Below are positions 8,918 through 18,443 of a DNA stretch of 64,000 bases, piece by piece. The notes beneath the pieces were generated by a model. That model did not search any database. It saw only the letters and a list, made by a program, of their open reading frames with translations, and was not told the DNA's origin. The stretch is taken from the NCBI GenBank assembly GCA_902363825.1, contig CABJBK010000005.1:62001-126000 (forward strand), written 5' to 3'. Source of the DNA: Lachnospiraceae bacterium. GTDB taxonomy: Bacteria; Bacillota; Clostridia; Lachnospirales; Lachnospiraceae. Both the position numbers and the translations under genes were made by a program. Every line of letters starts with the position of its first letter. The first letter of the stretch is position 1.

Positions 8918-11046
8918 TGGCTGCAATTTTTAAACGGGAATTCAAATCTTATTTTCAGTCCGTGATCGGCTGGCTGTTCATTGCGGTTACGCTTTGTCTT
9001 TACGGGTTGTACTTCGTGGTATATAACCTTTCCTATGGATATGCGTATATTTCTTACAGCCTGTCAGCGATCACATTTATTTTCCTGATCACGGTTCCGG
9101 TGCTGACGATGCGTGTATTTGCGGAAGAACGGAACAAAAAGACCGATCAGCTGATCTTGACCTCACCGGTGTCACTTGGAAAGATCGTTTTCGCGAAATT
9201 CCTTGCGATGGTTGCGGTATTTTCCATTGCGATCGCGGTGATCGCGTTGAGTCCGCTGCTCTTAAAAGCGCTTGGAAGCGCACCGCTCAAAGAGTCCTAC
9301 GTCGCGATCCTGGGATTCTGGCTGTACGGGGTTACCTGTATCGCGATCGGAACCTTTGTGTCATCACTGACCGAGAGCCAGGTGATCTCTGCGGTGATCA
9401 CGTTCGGACTCCTGTTTTTGGGCTATATGATGGGCGGGATCACAAATCTGATCTCCACGAGCGGAAATATACTCACAAAGATCCTCGGATGCTATGATCT
9501 GACCGCGCATCTGGACAAATTCTGCAGTGGGGTGCTTGATCTGACCGGCGTTGTGTACTATGTTTCCGTTACGATCCTGTTCCTGTTTTTAACCGCGCAG
9601 TCCATCCAGAAGAGACGCTGGAGCATGAGCAGAAAAAAGATCGGACTTGGCGTGTTCAGTACCGGTATGGTGGTTTTCGGCATTGCGGTAGCAGTTGTAT
9701 TAAACCTTGCGGTAGGAACGCTTCCATCCACACTTACACAGGTCGATGTCACCAATGAGAAACTTTATACGATCACGAAAGATACCAAAGATTATCTGGC
9801 GGACTTGAAAGAGGATGTCACCATTTATGTGTTAAGCGCGAAGAGTTCACTGGAATCCCAGGATACAACGTTATCCGCGATGCTTGAAAAGTATAAGGAC
9901 GCGTCCTCACATATTTCAGTCGTTTACAAGGATCCGAAGGTATATCCGCAGTTTTATACCAATTATACAGACACGGCACCGTCTGCAAACAGTCTGATCG
10001 TGGAAGGCGCGAATCGCTCCAAAGTAGTTGATTACAGCGATCTGTATGAGACTTCGGTGGATTACTCCACTTATTCCCAGCAGACGACCGGCTATGACGG
10101 TGAGGGACAGCTCACAAGCGCGATCGCCTATGTCGAAAATGAAAACATGCCGGTCGTTTATGAGATCACCGGACATGGTGAGACAGAACTTTCGGGCAGT
10201 TTTTCCGAGGCGCTTGAGAAAGCAAACATTGATGTGAGCCAGCTTACACTGTTAAAAGAGGACAGCATCCCGGATGATGCCGAGGCGGTTATCATCAACG
10301 GACCTACTTCTGATTTCTCAGCGGATGATGCAAAGAAAGTATCCGATTATCTGGCTGCAGGAGGAAAAGCGTTCATCACAGTCACCTATACGGACAAGGA
10401 ACTTCCGAATTTTGAATCGATTTTGGCGGAGTATCAGATCCAGTTGGAAAAGGGTATGGTGGTAGAGCAGGATAAAAACAGCTATTATCAGAATCCGTTC
10501 TATCTGCTTCCGGCGATCGCGTCTTCGGAGTGGACATCTTCGGTATCCGGCAGTTATATTTTTGCTCCGTATTGCCGTGGCATCGTGCATCCGGCGACGG
10601 AGGAGGATGCGGATATCAGCTATACCGATCTGCTTACTTCTTCCTCGACTTCCTTCGCAAAGACGGACGTGGCGAATATGGCATCTTATGACAAAGAGGA
10701 TGGCGATGTGGACGGACCGTTTGTGATCGGTCTTGAGGCAGAGAAAAAAGTAGACGACGACAATACAACGAAACTGTTTGTATTTGCGAGCACGACGATG
10801 TTTAGCGATGATGCGGATCAGATGGTATCGGGCAGCAACGCGAAACTGTTTTCATCCTGCGTGAGCAGCTTTGCTGGGGATGAGGACGGATCCTCCATTG
10901 TGATCCCGGTCAAAGAGTATGATACCGCAAAAGTTACCGTATCCAGCATGACGGTCATTCTGGCAGCAGTGGGATTTGTTGTGGTACTGCCGTTCGTGCT
11001 TCTTGGAACTGGAATCGGAATCTGGGCAGTAAGGAGAAAGAAATAA
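8917..11046 (+). CDS. Fused ABC-2 permease (GldF-like) and GldG-like auxiliary protein
   Basis: Membrane component of the exporter, 709 residues, combining two parts that are separate in Bacteroidetes. Residues 1 to about 235 form an ABC-2 permease with six hydrophobic segments. A short basic linker (KKRRWSMSRKK-like) leads to a further membrane segment at about 245-270, then an extracellular GldG-type (ABC_transp_aux) domain of roughly 400 residues containing YEITGHGET. A last membrane helix near 680-705 ends in ARRKK-like basic residues. The gene overlaps the ATPase by one base and abuts the DUF4340 gene. The fusion is continuous with no frameshift. Confidence 0.9.
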   Translation: MAAIFKREFKSYFQSVIGWLFIAVTLCLYGLYFVVYNLSYGYAYISYSLSAITFIFLITVPVLTMRVFAEERNKKTDQLILTSPVSLGKIVFAKFLAMVAVFSIAIAVIALSPLLLKALGSAPLKESYVAILGFWLYGVTCIAIGTFVSSLTESQVISAVITFGLLFLGYMMGGITNLISTSGNILTKILGCYDLTAHLDKFCSGVLDLTGVVYYVSVTILFLFLTAQSIQKRRWSMSRKKIGLGVFSTGMVVFGIAVAVVLNLAVGTLPSTLTQVDVTNEKLYTITKDTKDYLADLKEDVTIYVLSAKSSLESQDTTLSAMLEKYKDASSHISVVYKDPKVYPQFYTNYTDTAPSANSLIVEGANRSKVVDYSDLYETSVDYSTYSQQTTGYDGEGQLTSAIAYVENENMPVVYEITGHGETELSGSFSEALEKANIDVSQLTLLKEDSIPDDAEAVIINGPTSDFSADDAKKVSDYLAAGGKAFITVTYTDKELPNFESILAEYQIQLEKGMVVEQDKNSYYQNPFYLLPAIASSEWTSSVSGSYIFAPYCRGIVHPATEEDADISYTDLLTSSSTSFAKTDVANMASYDKEDGDVDGPFVIGLEAEKKVDDDNTTKLFVFASTTMFSDDADQMVSGSNAKLFSSCVSSFAGDEDGSSIVIPVKEYDTAKVTVSSMTVILAAVGFVVVLPFVLLGTGIGIWAVRRKK

Positions 11047-11637
11047 ATGCAGAATCAGAAAAAACAGTTTATCATACTTGTGATCCTGCTTGTAGTATGC
11101 GTGGGTGCCTGGCTTGGCATCCGTGCATACAATGACAGGGCACAGGAAAAAGAAGAAAAAGAAACGGAAGCCAAAAAGATCACGGTAGCGGAAATAAACG
11201 CCGATGATATCACGGCATTTTCCTATGAGAGTGATGGAGCAGAGCTGTCCTTTACCAATATGGACGGAACCTGGACGTATGATGGAGATCCTTCCATTCC
11301 TCTGGATCAGGACGCAGTTGCTTCCCTGTTGTCGAATGTGGAAAAAGTCACAGCGGAAGATAAGATCGAAGATTATGACGACATCTCCGATTATGGATTT
11401 GACGCGCCGACGCAGACAATCCATGTGACGACGAACGAGAAAGAATATGTATTTACGTTTGGTATGAACAACAGCCTTCTGGGGCAGGATTACCTGATGT
11501 CAGAGGGGGATGATACGGTTTATCTCGTATCTACCACCATGAAAAACACGTTTTCGAAGACCGTTTCCGATCTGACGAAAGAGGAAGACACCGAGACTGA
11601 GACGGAAGCGGTGCCGGAAGAGACAACAGAACAGTAA
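11047..11637 (+). CDS. DUF4340 domain-containing membrane-anchored protein
   Basis: Protein of 196 residues with an N-terminal membrane anchor (about residues 7-24), a charged EKEEKETEAKK stretch, then a DUF4340 domain exposed outside. DUF4340 proteins regularly follow GldFG-type genes and are thought to assist the exporter, but no biochemical role is established. The C-terminus is rich in Glu and Thr. The ATG follows the stop of the fusion gene directly and the purine-rich GGAGAAAG before that stop can serve as its ribosome binding site. It is the last gene of a three-gene operon. Confidence 0.85.
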   Translation: MQNQKKQFIILVILLVVCVGAWLGIRAYNDRAQEKEEKETEAKKITVAEINADDITAFSYESDGAELSFTNMDGTWTYDGDPSIPLDQDAVASLLSNVEKVTAEDKIEDYDDISDYGFDAPTQTIHVTTNEKEYVFTFGMNNSLLGQDYLMSEGDDTVYLVSTTMKNTFSKTVSDLTKEEDTETETEAVPEETTEQ

Positions 11638-11677
11638 CGGCAGTGACCGGATCACCGGATCAAAAAAGCGTAAAAAG

Positions 11678-11717
11678 AAAGACCACAGCTCCCCCTACGG
11701 AGTCATGGTCTTTTCTT
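11678..11717. terminator. Bidirectional terminator between convergent genes
   Basis: GACCA pairs with TGGTC and CTCC with GGAG, flanked by A-rich sequence on the left and TTTTC on the right. It lies between the DUF4340 gene and the convergent small membrane protein and contains the stop codon of the latter. Confidence 0.75.
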
Positions 11718-11940
11718 CATCGGTATCCTTTTTGCTGCCGTCGGAATGATTTTTTAATAACCGGTAAATAAGAGAGTAGGCCCAGATCAGAACCGGAACC
11801 ACAACTGTGGCATAGACAGAAGCGCGGAACAGGTTCATCGTATCCTCACTTCCGATCAGTGCGAATATAAGTGTGGAAACATAGAGGCCAACGAGAAGGA
11901 TGCATCCTAAAATAGCAAGGATCTGTTTTATTTTTTTCAT
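11695..11940 (-). CDS. Small membrane protein of unknown function
   Basis: Protein of 81 residues with two predicted membrane helices (about residues 8-28 and 38-60) and a charged C-terminal tail (KNHSDGSKKDTDEEK). I do not recognise a family. It is supported as a real gene by a good minus-strand promoter, a ribosome binding site (GAGGTAC) before the ATG, and a terminator hairpin that includes its stop codon. It stands alone, divergent from the HPr-like gene. Confidence 0.7.
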   Translation of the reverse strand: MKKIKQILAILGCILLVGLYVSTLIFALIGSEDTMNLFRASVYATVVVPVLIWAYSLIYRLLKNHSDGSKKDTDEEKTMTP

Positions 11941-11978
11941 AAAAAGTACCTCGTGTTCATATATTGACTACTGTTTCT

Positions 11979-12007
11979 ATCATAATAAAAATTCATCATT
12001 TCGTCAA
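11979..12007 (-). promoter_or_regulatory. Predicted promoter of the small membrane protein gene
   Basis: On the minus strand TTGACG (12007-12002) and TATGAT (11984-11979) are separated by 17 bp. Confidence 0.6.
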
Positions 12008-12051
12008 ATAAAAAGACTTTATGAAAAATTGACGAAAAAAAGATGGAAAAT

Positions 12052-12080
12052 TTGAAAAAAGACAGAAAAAGTGCTATATT
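12052..12080 (+). promoter_or_regulatory. Predicted promoter of the HPr-like gene
   Basis: TTGAAA at 12052-12057 and TATATT at 12075-12080 with a 17 bp spacer. Transcription would start near 12087, which rules out the longer in-frame start at 12043 and supports the ATG at 12124. Confidence 0.6.
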
Positions 12081-12123
12081 AAAACTAGCACAGGACATTG
12101 CAAATGTGGAAGGGGGAATTTAC

Positions 12124-12381
12124 ATGGCAACGTTTCGGATTTTAATTGATTCCGTAGATAAGGCACTTGATTTTAATAAGATCGTAGATCAGTGTGAATT
12201 TAATGTGGATCTGGTAAATGGAAGAACCTATGTAGACGCGAAATCACTGGTGGGGATTTTCAGTCTTCCGCTGTACCGGCCGCTTGAGGTCATTGCCTAT
12301 GCGGACCAGGCTTCGACGCAGGCACTGGAAGAAAGGCTTGCGGAATATGTCATAGAGCCGGTTGGCGCAAACGGAATATAA
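12124..12381 (+). CDS. HPr-like protein lacking the phospho-accepting histidine
   Basis: Protein of 85 residues with the HPr length and pattern. The segment YVDAKSLVGIFSL corresponds to the region around Ser46 of HPr, the HPr kinase site, and is well conserved. The N-terminal active-site loop that normally reads GxHARPA is replaced by SVDKALDF, so the PTS phospho-acceptor His15 is absent. It therefore cannot act as a normal PTS carrier; a regulatory role, as for Crh of Bacillus (also without His15), is possible. The start at 12124 is preceded by GGGGG and fits the promoter at 12052. Confidence 0.8.
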   Translation: MATFRILIDSVDKALDFNKIVDQCEFNVDLVNGRTYVDAKSLVGIFSLPLYRPLEVIAYADQASTQALEERLAEYVIEPVGANGI

Positions 12382-12391
12382 AAAATAACAA

Positions 12392-12415
12392 GCGGCAGCA
12401 TAAATATGCTGCCGC
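12392..12415. other. GC-rich perfect palindrome after the HPr-like gene
   Basis: GCGGCAGCATA faces its complement across a very short loop. It sits 10 bp after the HPr-like stop and has no T-run, so it is either a weak terminator or a 3'-end mRNA-stabilising hairpin. Confidence 0.5.
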
Positions 12416-12535
12416 CGGGGAGGATAAGTATTGGTGTCTTTGGTAGAACCGGCAAAAAGAACGGATGGGGGTATGCGTTGCTTTTTACCGGTCATTTATA
12501 GTATGGACGAAACTTTGGAAAGTATACAAAAAAGT

Positions 12536-12564
12536 TTGAAAAAATCTGTGAGTTGCGGTATACT
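12536..12564 (+). promoter_or_regulatory. Predicted promoter of the SEC-C protein gene
   Basis: TTGAAA at 12536-12541 and TATACT at 12559-12564 with a 17 bp spacer, about 57 bp before the start codon. Confidence 0.6.
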
Positions 12565-12620
12565 ATTAGCAGTGTGCAAACGCAAAAAAATTATGTTGGA
12601 AACAAAGGAAGGATTATAAA

Positions 12621-13127
12621 ATGGCTTTATTAGAAGAATGGCAGAAAGTTGCCTATAATCAGCATACGGATAAAAGAGAACTTCAGAAATTCTGGCAGAG
12701 ATATTTTCTCCTGGAAAAAGGTGTATATGAAAAGCTCCTTACCAACCCGGACGAAAAAGTAGAGGGAACGGTAAAGGAACTTGCTGAGAAATATGATCTG
12801 AGCATTATGGACATGACCGGCTTTTTGGACGGAATCAATGACAGCCTTATTGAGCCGAATCCGATCGATACGATGGAAGAGGATACGCATGTAAGCCTTG
12901 CGTTCGACAAGGAAAAGCTTTATAAGAACATGGTGGATGCCAAGGCAGACTGGTTATATGAACTCCCGATGTGGAAGGAGATCTTTGACGATCTGACCAG
13001 AAAGAAACTGTTCTTAGAGCAGAAGAAGTCCGGTACTGTTATCGTTGGAAAGAAAGTCGGACGTAATGATCCGTGCCCATGCGGCTCCGGCAAGAAATAC
13101 AAATACTGCTGTGGAAAAAATGCATAA
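12621..13127 (+). CDS. SEC-C metal-binding motif protein
   Basis: Cytosolic protein of 168 residues. The last 22 residues hold a SEC-C zinc motif, [18 protein letters not shown], like the C-terminus of SecA, with Cys-x-Cys and Cys-Cys ligands. The N-terminal 140 residues are mostly helical and charged and I recognise no further domain. The start at 12621 follows AAGGAAGG at good distance. It stands alone between its promoter and the threonyl T-box. Function unknown; the SEC-C motif suggests a protein or ribosome contact. Confidence 0.85.
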   Translation: MALLEEWQKVAYNQHTDKRELQKFWQRYFLLEKGVYEKLLTNPDEKVEGTVKELAEKYDLSIMDMTGFLDGINDSLIEPNPIDTMEEDTHVSLAFDKEKLYKNMVDAKADWLYELPMWKEIFDDLTRKKLFLEQKKSGTVIVGKKVGRNDPCPCGSGKKYKYCCGKNA

Positions 13128-13133
13128 AAAGGC

Positions 13134-13162
13134 TTTACATTTGAAGAGAATCGTACTAGAAT
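13134..13162 (+). promoter_or_regulatory. Predicted promoter of the thrS leader
   Basis: TTTACA at 13134-13139 and TAGAAT at 13157-13162 with a 17 bp spacer, directly before the T-box leader. Confidence 0.6.
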
Positions 13163-13167
13163 AGCAG

Positions 13168-13446
13168 TGAAATAAGAAAAAGCGTTGAAGAGACGAGTAG
13201 ATTGCCAGACGGCAGCAGAGAGAGATGCAAATGCTGCGAGCATCTTTGCCGGAAGCAGTTGAAGACCAGCTCCGAGCGACCCCAATCCGGTCCGGTGATT
13301 CCGTTACCATCGAATGAGAGATCTGAGGATCCTGTTTTGGCTGTCCGGGTGGCGGGCAAGTGACAGGATGACGGATAACCAGGGTGGAACCGCGTAGAAC
13401 ATACGTCCCTTGTATTATGTAATGTAATACAGGGGACTTTTTTATT
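13168..13446 (+). promoter_or_regulatory. T-box riboswitch, threonine specific
   Basis: A T-box leader that senses uncharged tRNA-Thr. The T-box sequence AGGGTGGAACCGCG is at 13381-13394 and the terminator hairpin GTCCC...GGGAC followed by a T-run at 13405-13446. The specifier is read as ACC at 13265-13267 in the context GAAG-ACC-AGCTCC-GAG. The same spacing (codon, six bases, GAG) holds for both Trp leaders in this window. The CCGTTACC at 13301 is the stem IIA/B element, not the specifier. The controlled genes are the small membrane protein at 13567 and thrS. Confidence 0.93.
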
Positions 13447-13566
13447 TGACTGAAATTTTTCCCGATTTCCAGTCAGATAAATACTCCGTTCGGGCGCGCA
13501 GGTGTGTGGCAAACGCACACGTTGTTCTTAAAAAATCATAATGGTAGAAAAGGAGAGAAAAGACAT

Positions 13567-13824
13567 ATGAAGATTTTAAAACAGATTTTTTCCAATCTGG
13601 ATGAAGAAAAAGTGGTGAGCAAGCGGGAAATGCTTCTGACCGTGACCACCTGCACACTGGCGGGAATTCTGCTTGGAATACTGGTATCACCGAAAAAGCG
13701 GATGATGATCGGAAGCCACAATGGCTGTTATAATGGCAATTACCCGGTAGACGATATGGAAGATGGCGCATATACGGATGATTTCTGGGATGAGGACGAC
13801 GAGGATTGTCTGAGCTTCCGTTAG
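13567..13824 (+). CDS. Small single-pass membrane protein between T-box and thrS
   Basis: Protein of 85 residues with an N-terminal basic part, one membrane helix (about residues 23-42), and a highly acidic C-terminal tail with many Asp and Glu. I do not recognise the family. The ATG at 13567 is preceded by GGAGAG; the longer GTG start upstream has no site. It lies 120 bp after the T-box terminator and 50 bp before thrS with no terminator between, so it should be induced together with thrS under threonine-tRNA starvation. Confidence 0.7.
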   Translation: MKILKQIFSNLDEEKVVSKREMLLTVTTCTLAGILLGILVSPKKRMMIGSHNGCYNGNYPVDDMEDGAYTDDFWDEDDEDCLSFR

Positions 13825-13874
13825 GGATCATACCTGATATATAATGAAAAGAATTACAAAAAGGAGACTTATCT

Positions 13875-15836
13875 ATGAAGATCACATTAAAAGATGGTTC
13901 AAGCAAAGAGTACAGCGAAGCAAAGAGCGTTTATGATATCGCGAAGGATATCAGCGAAGGCCTTGCGCGTGTGGCATGCGCGGGAGAGGTAGACGGAGAA
14001 GTGGTGGATCTGCGTACCGTGATCGACCATGACTGTGCTTTAAATATACTGACACCGAATGACAAAGAAGGACTGCGCGTGATCCGTCATACCGCGTCCC
14101 ATGTACTGGCGGAAGCAGTAAAGAGACTGTTCCCGGAAGCAAAAGTGACGATCGGACCGGCGATCGATGACGGCTTTTATTATGATTTCGATGCACAGCC
14201 GTTTTCCAGAGATGACCTCGATAAACTGGAAGCAGAGATGAAAAAGATCATCAAGGAAGGACATGAGCTGAAACGCTTTACACTGCCGCGTCAGGAAGCG
14301 ATCCAGCTTATGAAAGAGAAAAACGAACCGTATAAGGTAGAGCTGATCGAAGATCTGCCGGAAGACGCAGAGATCTCCTTCTATGACCAGGGTGGATTTG
14401 TGGATCTGTGCGCAGGACCGCATCTGATGAGCACAAAGGGAATCAAGGCGTTCAAACTTACTTCTTCCTCCATGGCATACTGGAGAGGGGATTCTGAGAA
14501 AGCACGTCTGCAGAGAATTTATGGTACTGTATTCAACAAGAAAGAGGAACTGAATGAGTATCTTGAAAAATTAGAGGACGCAAAGCGTCGTGACCACAAC
14601 AAACTCGGCCGTGAGATGGGACTGTTTACCACCGTTGATGTGATCGGACAGGGACTTCCGCTCTTTACACCGAAGGGAACCAAGATGATCATGAAACTGC
14701 AGAGATGGATCGAAGATCTCGAGGATAATGACTGGGGTTATGTGCGTACCCGTACACCGCTCATGGCAAAATCGGATCTCTACAAGATCTCCGGACACTG
14801 GGATCATTATAAGGACGGCATGTTCGTACTGGGTGATGAGGAACACGATAAAGAAGTATTTGCGCTGCGCCCGATGACCTGCCCGTTCCAGTATTATGTA
14901 TACAAGAATGAACAGCATTCCTATCGTGATCTTCCATATCGTATGAGTGAGACATCTACACTGTTCCGTTGTGAAGATTCCGGTGAAATGCACGGACTTA
15001 CCCGTGTACGTCAGTTTACGATCTCTGAGGCGCATCTGGTTATCCGTCCGGATCAGGCAGAAGAAGAACTGAAACGCTGCTTTGACCTGTCTTACTATGT
15101 ACTGAGTGTTCTCGGACTGGAAGGGGATGTTACTTACCGTCTTTCCAAATGGGATCCGGCAAATAAGAAGAAATACCTTGGAGACGACGAGTACTGGAAC
15201 CGTACACAGGAAGCGCTGCGTGAGGTTTTAAGAGAAAAAGGCGTTGACTTCGTGGAAACGGACGGTGAGGCTGCATTCTACGGACCGAAGATCGATATTC
15301 AGGCAAAGAATGTATATGGAAAAGAAGATACCATGATCACGATCCAGCTTGACTGTGCGATCGCGGAAAACTTTGATATGTACTATGTGGATCAGGATGG
15401 AGAAAAGAAACGTCCGTATATCATCCATCGTACTTCACTGGGCTGCTATGAAAGAACACTGGCATGGCTGATCGAAAAGTACGCAGGAAAATTCCCGACC
15501 TGGCTGTGTGCAGAACAGGTGCGTGTACTTCCGATTTCAGATAAATACGAAGAATACGCAAATAAGGTATGCGCAGAATTAAAAAAGAACGGCGTGGATG
15601 CAACCGTAGATAACCGTTCCGAAAAGATCGGTTACAAGATCCGTGAGGCAAGAATGGACAGACTGCCGTATATGTTAGTAGTCGGACAGCAGGAAGAAGC
15701 GGACGGTACGGTTTCCGTCAGAAGCAGATTCGCCGGAGACGAGGGTGTAAAACCGCTTGCTGAGTTCATCAACGCGATCTGTGAAGAGATCCGTACCAAA
15801 CAGATCCGTGAGGAAGTTCCACAGGAAGAAAAATAA
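13875..15836 (+). CDS. thrS: Threonyl-tRNA synthetase
   Basis: Charges tRNA-Thr in the cytosol. The protein has 653 residues with the full set of domains: TGS (about 1-60), the editing and SAD region (about 65-230) with the HTASHVLAEA zinc-type motif, and the class II catalytic core with RPMTCPFQYYVY and the FTISEAHL stretch after RVRQ. The anticodon-binding domain follows, with the core ending near HRTSLGCYERT. The start follows AAAGGAG. It is under control of the upstream Thr T-box. A bidirectional terminator separates it from the convergent chemoreceptor. Confidence 0.98.
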   Translation: MKITLKDGSSKEYSEAKSVYDIAKDISEGLARVACAGEVDGEVVDLRTVIDHDCALNILTPNDKEGLRVIRHTASHVLAEAVKRLFPEAKVTIGPAIDDGFYYDFDAQPFSRDDLDKLEAEMKKIIKEGHELKRFTLPRQEAIQLMKEKNEPYKVELIEDLPEDAEISFYDQGGFVDLCAGPHLMSTKGIKAFKLTSSSMAYWRGDSEKARLQRIYGTVFNKKEELNEYLEKLEDAKRRDHNKLGREMGLFTTVDVIGQGLPLFTPKGTKMIMKLQRWIEDLEDNDWGYVRTRTPLMAKSDLYKISGHWDHYKDGMFVLGDEEHDKEVFALRPMTCPFQYYVYKNEQHSYRDLPYRMSETSTLFRCEDSGEMHGLTRVRQFTISEAHLVIRPDQAEEELKRCFDLSYYVLSVLGLEGDVTYRLSKWDPANKKKYLGDDEYWNRTQEALREVLREKGVDFVETDGEAAFYGPKIDIQAKNVYGKEDTMITIQLDCAIAENFDMYYVDQDGEKKRPYIIHRTSLGCYERTLAWLIEKYAGKFPTWLCAEQVRVLPISDKYEEYANKVCAELKKNGVDATVDNRSEKIGYKIREARMDRLPYMLVVGQQEEADGTVSVRSRFAGDEGVKPLAEFINAICEEIRTKQIREEVPQEEK

Positions 15837-15881
15837 AGAAGCAGAAACAAAGTGAAGTAAGAAAGAAAAAAGCAAAAAAGG

Positions 15882-15925
15882 AACAGCCCGGAAAACCTGA
15901 AATGGTTTTCCGGGCTGTTTGCTTT
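15882..15925. terminator. Bidirectional terminator between thrS and the chemoreceptor gene
   Basis: A 16 bp perfect stem, AACAGCCCGGAAAACC with its complement and a six-base loop. T-rich sequence follows on the plus strand and a run of A precedes it, giving a T-run for the minus-strand gene. Confidence 0.9.
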
Positions 15926-15944
15926 TGCTTTCCCGCAACAGCTT

Positions 15945-18425
15945 TTAGAGAATGAAGCTCTGCATATCTTTTTCAAGATCTGAAGAAGCAGCAAGCAGTT
16001 TCTGGGACTCGGTCAGCAGGTTGTTGATCGTGTGATTTAATACCTGCATGGAATCCGCAGTTTCGGTTGTAGAAGCAGCGTTCTCCTCGGAAATAGCGGA
16101 AAGGTTGATCATAAGCTGATTTACATTGATGATGACCTTGTTGCATTCCTCGATGGAAGATTTGATGACCGAAGTCTTGTCTCTGGACTGGTCGATACCG
16201 CCTCGTACAATGTCGAACTGTGTCTGTGTTTCGTTTAATTTTTCGTTCTGTTCTAAGGTTGCCTGAACAACTTCATCCATAACGGACATCGTGTTCTGGA
16301 AATTGTCTGTCAGGTTTGTGATAACCTGGTAAATGGTGTCTGCTGATTTATCAGACTGATCTGCAAGCTGCTGGATCTCGGAAGCAACAACTGCGAATCC
16401 TTTTCCTGCATCGCCGGCTCTTGCAGCCTCAATGCTGGCATTTAAGGAGAGGAGATTGGTCTGACTTGCAATAGATGAAATCAGGGAAACTGCCTCTTTG
16501 ATCTCCTGTACAGAATTGTTGGTGGTATGGATCAGATCGGAGATCTTGTTGATGCCATCTGTGGTCTTCTGGTTGGAAACGCTGAGTCCGTTCAAAATCT
16601 GTAATGCTTCGTCGCTTGCTTCTTTCATGTGAGCGGATGTGCTGTCAAGTTCGCCTACGTTGGAAACCATGTCGTCCATAAAGTTTCCAAGATCGGTGAT
16701 CTGGTGTGTGGACTGTTCTACATCTTCCGCTTGATTGTTTGCACCATCAGCAATTCCGGTGATCGCAAGATCGATCTGGGAAGAGGTCTCATTGGTAGAC
16801 TGTGCCATCTGCTCAAGGCTGGAACCGCTGACCTTTAAGTCGCCCGCAATCTTAACAACGGATTTTAAGGTAGCAGTCAGTTTGTCCGCCATCTGGTTGA
16901 GTGAGTGTCCGAACAGGTCGAATTCGTCACCTTTTCCGGTAGCGGCACGCACGGTCATGTTACCGTTTGAAATATCTGAAAGGGTATGGCGGAAACTGCC
17001 GACACTCTTCTGGATACTCGAAATGACATACAGTAAGATCGCAACGATCAGGGCTGCACCGATTACGAAAACGATCGCGATCAAAGCGGTCATCGTGGTA
17101 CGGGAAGTCTTGGTCTGTTTCTCAATCAAAGAACGTACGTCAGAGGTAACACTGGTCAGATTGTTGTTGATTTCATTATTTTCGGATTTCAGCGAAATGA
17201 TGTTCTTGTCATAGTCCTGCATGGAAGCGAAGGCATCTTCTTTCTGGGAAAGAGCAGAAGTACCGGCGGACACAATGTCAGGATCTACTGCATATACGCT
17301 GATGTTGTTTTTGATCTCCGCAAGTTTGGACTCAATAGCAGAAGCGGCATCTGTAGAGTCGTTTCCTTCAGCAACGGATTTGCTGTAGGAAGCAAAATCC
17401 TGATTTAAGCTGTCAAGGTTGGATCCGAAATCGTATTTTCCGTTTAATGCGATAGCAGCTCTTACGGTCGGAAGCTGTGTCTCCTCAAAGTAGAGGTCAA
17501 CGGTTGCTTTCTGACATACGTTAAAAGAACTGTCCGCGATCGGAATTTCGATGGAAGCTTCCTGCCAGTCCGGATTGGTGCTGGTAAAAGTACCCTGGAA
17601 GCTGATACTCGGAACATTGTTAAACGTGGTCACATCAAGATCGGAATATCCTTCACCGTAAGATTTTGAAAGATCTGCTGCGGTCAGGGAAGAAAGATCA
17701 AGTGTCTCTGAGTCGTTGACAACAATATTGTTGATGAATACCCTGCCGGTATATTCAATACCGTTTCCACCGGCACGAACGATCAGATAATCACGTTTTC
17801 CATTGCCTTCATAGGTATTGGTGTAGGTGATATGACGATAATTTACACCGTCTACCGTCACTGTCTCAGCGGAAGCGAGCGGGAAATCCACCCAGGTACC
17901 GTCGATCCATTCACTCTCACCTGACATATCGGAAAAGCAGCTTTCAAGTGCTTCGTCCGGGGCAATGAAGTCTGCGTACATACCGCTGTCTTTGGAAAAA
18001 CCGCGTTCAGAGATCGAAGAAAATAAATCAGAGCTGTTGCTTATTGTGGTATCAATATCGTCTGAAATTTCCTTTAAATCGGAACGGAAACCGGATTTTG
18101 TATATTTCAGGGCATTTTCGGCAGCAGAACTCATCTGCTTTAGGTTGTCCATTTTGGTGTCGTTATAAGAAGTGTCGAGGTCATATAAAAAGGACACGTC
18201 GAGCGTTTGGTTCTCATTTTGTAGTAAATTGATCTGATTGATATCAGCGAGTACCTGGTTGTTTGAGTTACTGCTGTTGATCAGATAAATTCCCGTAAAA
18301 CCGAGAATAACAGTGGTTGCAATGGATACGCACCCGAGAACCAGTAGTTTGCCGCGGATACTGGAAAATATGGATGCTTTTGCAATCGGTGCTTTTGTAG
18401 CGGAATCTTTTTTCTTAGAATGCAT
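15945..18425 (-). CDS. Methyl-accepting chemotaxis protein with large extracytoplasmic sensor
   Basis: Membrane chemoreceptor of about 826 residues. A cytoplasmic N-terminus is followed by TM1 (about residues 26-48), an extracytoplasmic region of about 395 residues, TM2 (about 445-469), a HAMP domain and a long signalling coiled coil. The hairpin tip holds [20 protein letters not shown], which binds CheA and CheW. The sensor begins and ends with helical sequence, but its middle (about 165-330) is rich in beta-type, aromatic and Asn/Gly segments, suggesting an inserted beta-sandwich. The start at 18425 is chosen because GGGGG lies 8 bp upstream; in-frame ATGs at 18431 and 18443 are alternatives. 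It stands alone; no flagellar or che genes are in view. Confidence 0.93.
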   Translation of the reverse strand: MHSKKKDSATKAPIAKASIFSSIRGKLLVLGCVSIATTVILGFTGIYLINSSNSNNQVLADINQINLLQNENQTLDVSFLYDLDTSYNDTKMDNLKQMSSAAENALKYTKSGFRSDLKEISDDIDTTISNSSDLFSSISERGFSKDSGMYADFIAPDEALESCFSDMSGESEWIDGTWVDFPLASAETVTVDGVNYRHITYTNTYEGNGKRDYLIVRAGGNGIEYTGRVFINNIVVNDSETLDLSSLTAADLSKSYGEGYSDLDVTTFNNVPSISFQGTFTSTNPDWQEASIEIPIADSSFNVCQKATVDLYFEETQLPTVRAAIALNGKYDFGSNLDSLNQDFASYSKSVAEGNDSTDAASAIESKLAEIKNNISVYAVDPDIVSAGTSALSQKEDAFASMQDYDKNIISLKSENNEINNNLTSVTSDVRSLIEKQTKTSRTTMTALIAIVFVIGAALIVAILLYVISSIQKSVGSFRHTLSDISNGNMTVRAATGKGDEFDLFGHSLNQMADKLTATLKSVVKIAGDLKVSGSSLEQMAQSTNETSSQIDLAITGIADGANNQAEDVEQSTHQITDLGNFMDDMVSNVGELDSTSAHMKEASDEALQILNGLSVSNQKTTDGINKISDLIHTTNNSVQEIKEAVSLISSIASQTNLLSLNASIEAARAGDAGKGFAVVASEIQQLADQSDKSADTIYQVITNLTDNFQNTMSVMDEVVQATLEQNEKLNETQTQFDIVRGGIDQSRDKTSVIKSSIEECNKVIINVNQLMINLSAISEENAASTTETADSMQVLNHTINNLLTESQKLLAASSDLEKDMQSFIL

Positions 18426-18443
18426 ATGCATATCCCCCTTCAT

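Noticed and set aside
13301..13308. CCGTTACC read as the specifier (ACC) of the thrS T-box
   Set aside because: The same CCGTTACC appears in the Trp T-box near 44310 at the equivalent place after stem I, so it is the stem IIA/B element. The ACC at 13265 has the codon plus six bases plus GAG spacing shared by all three leaders.
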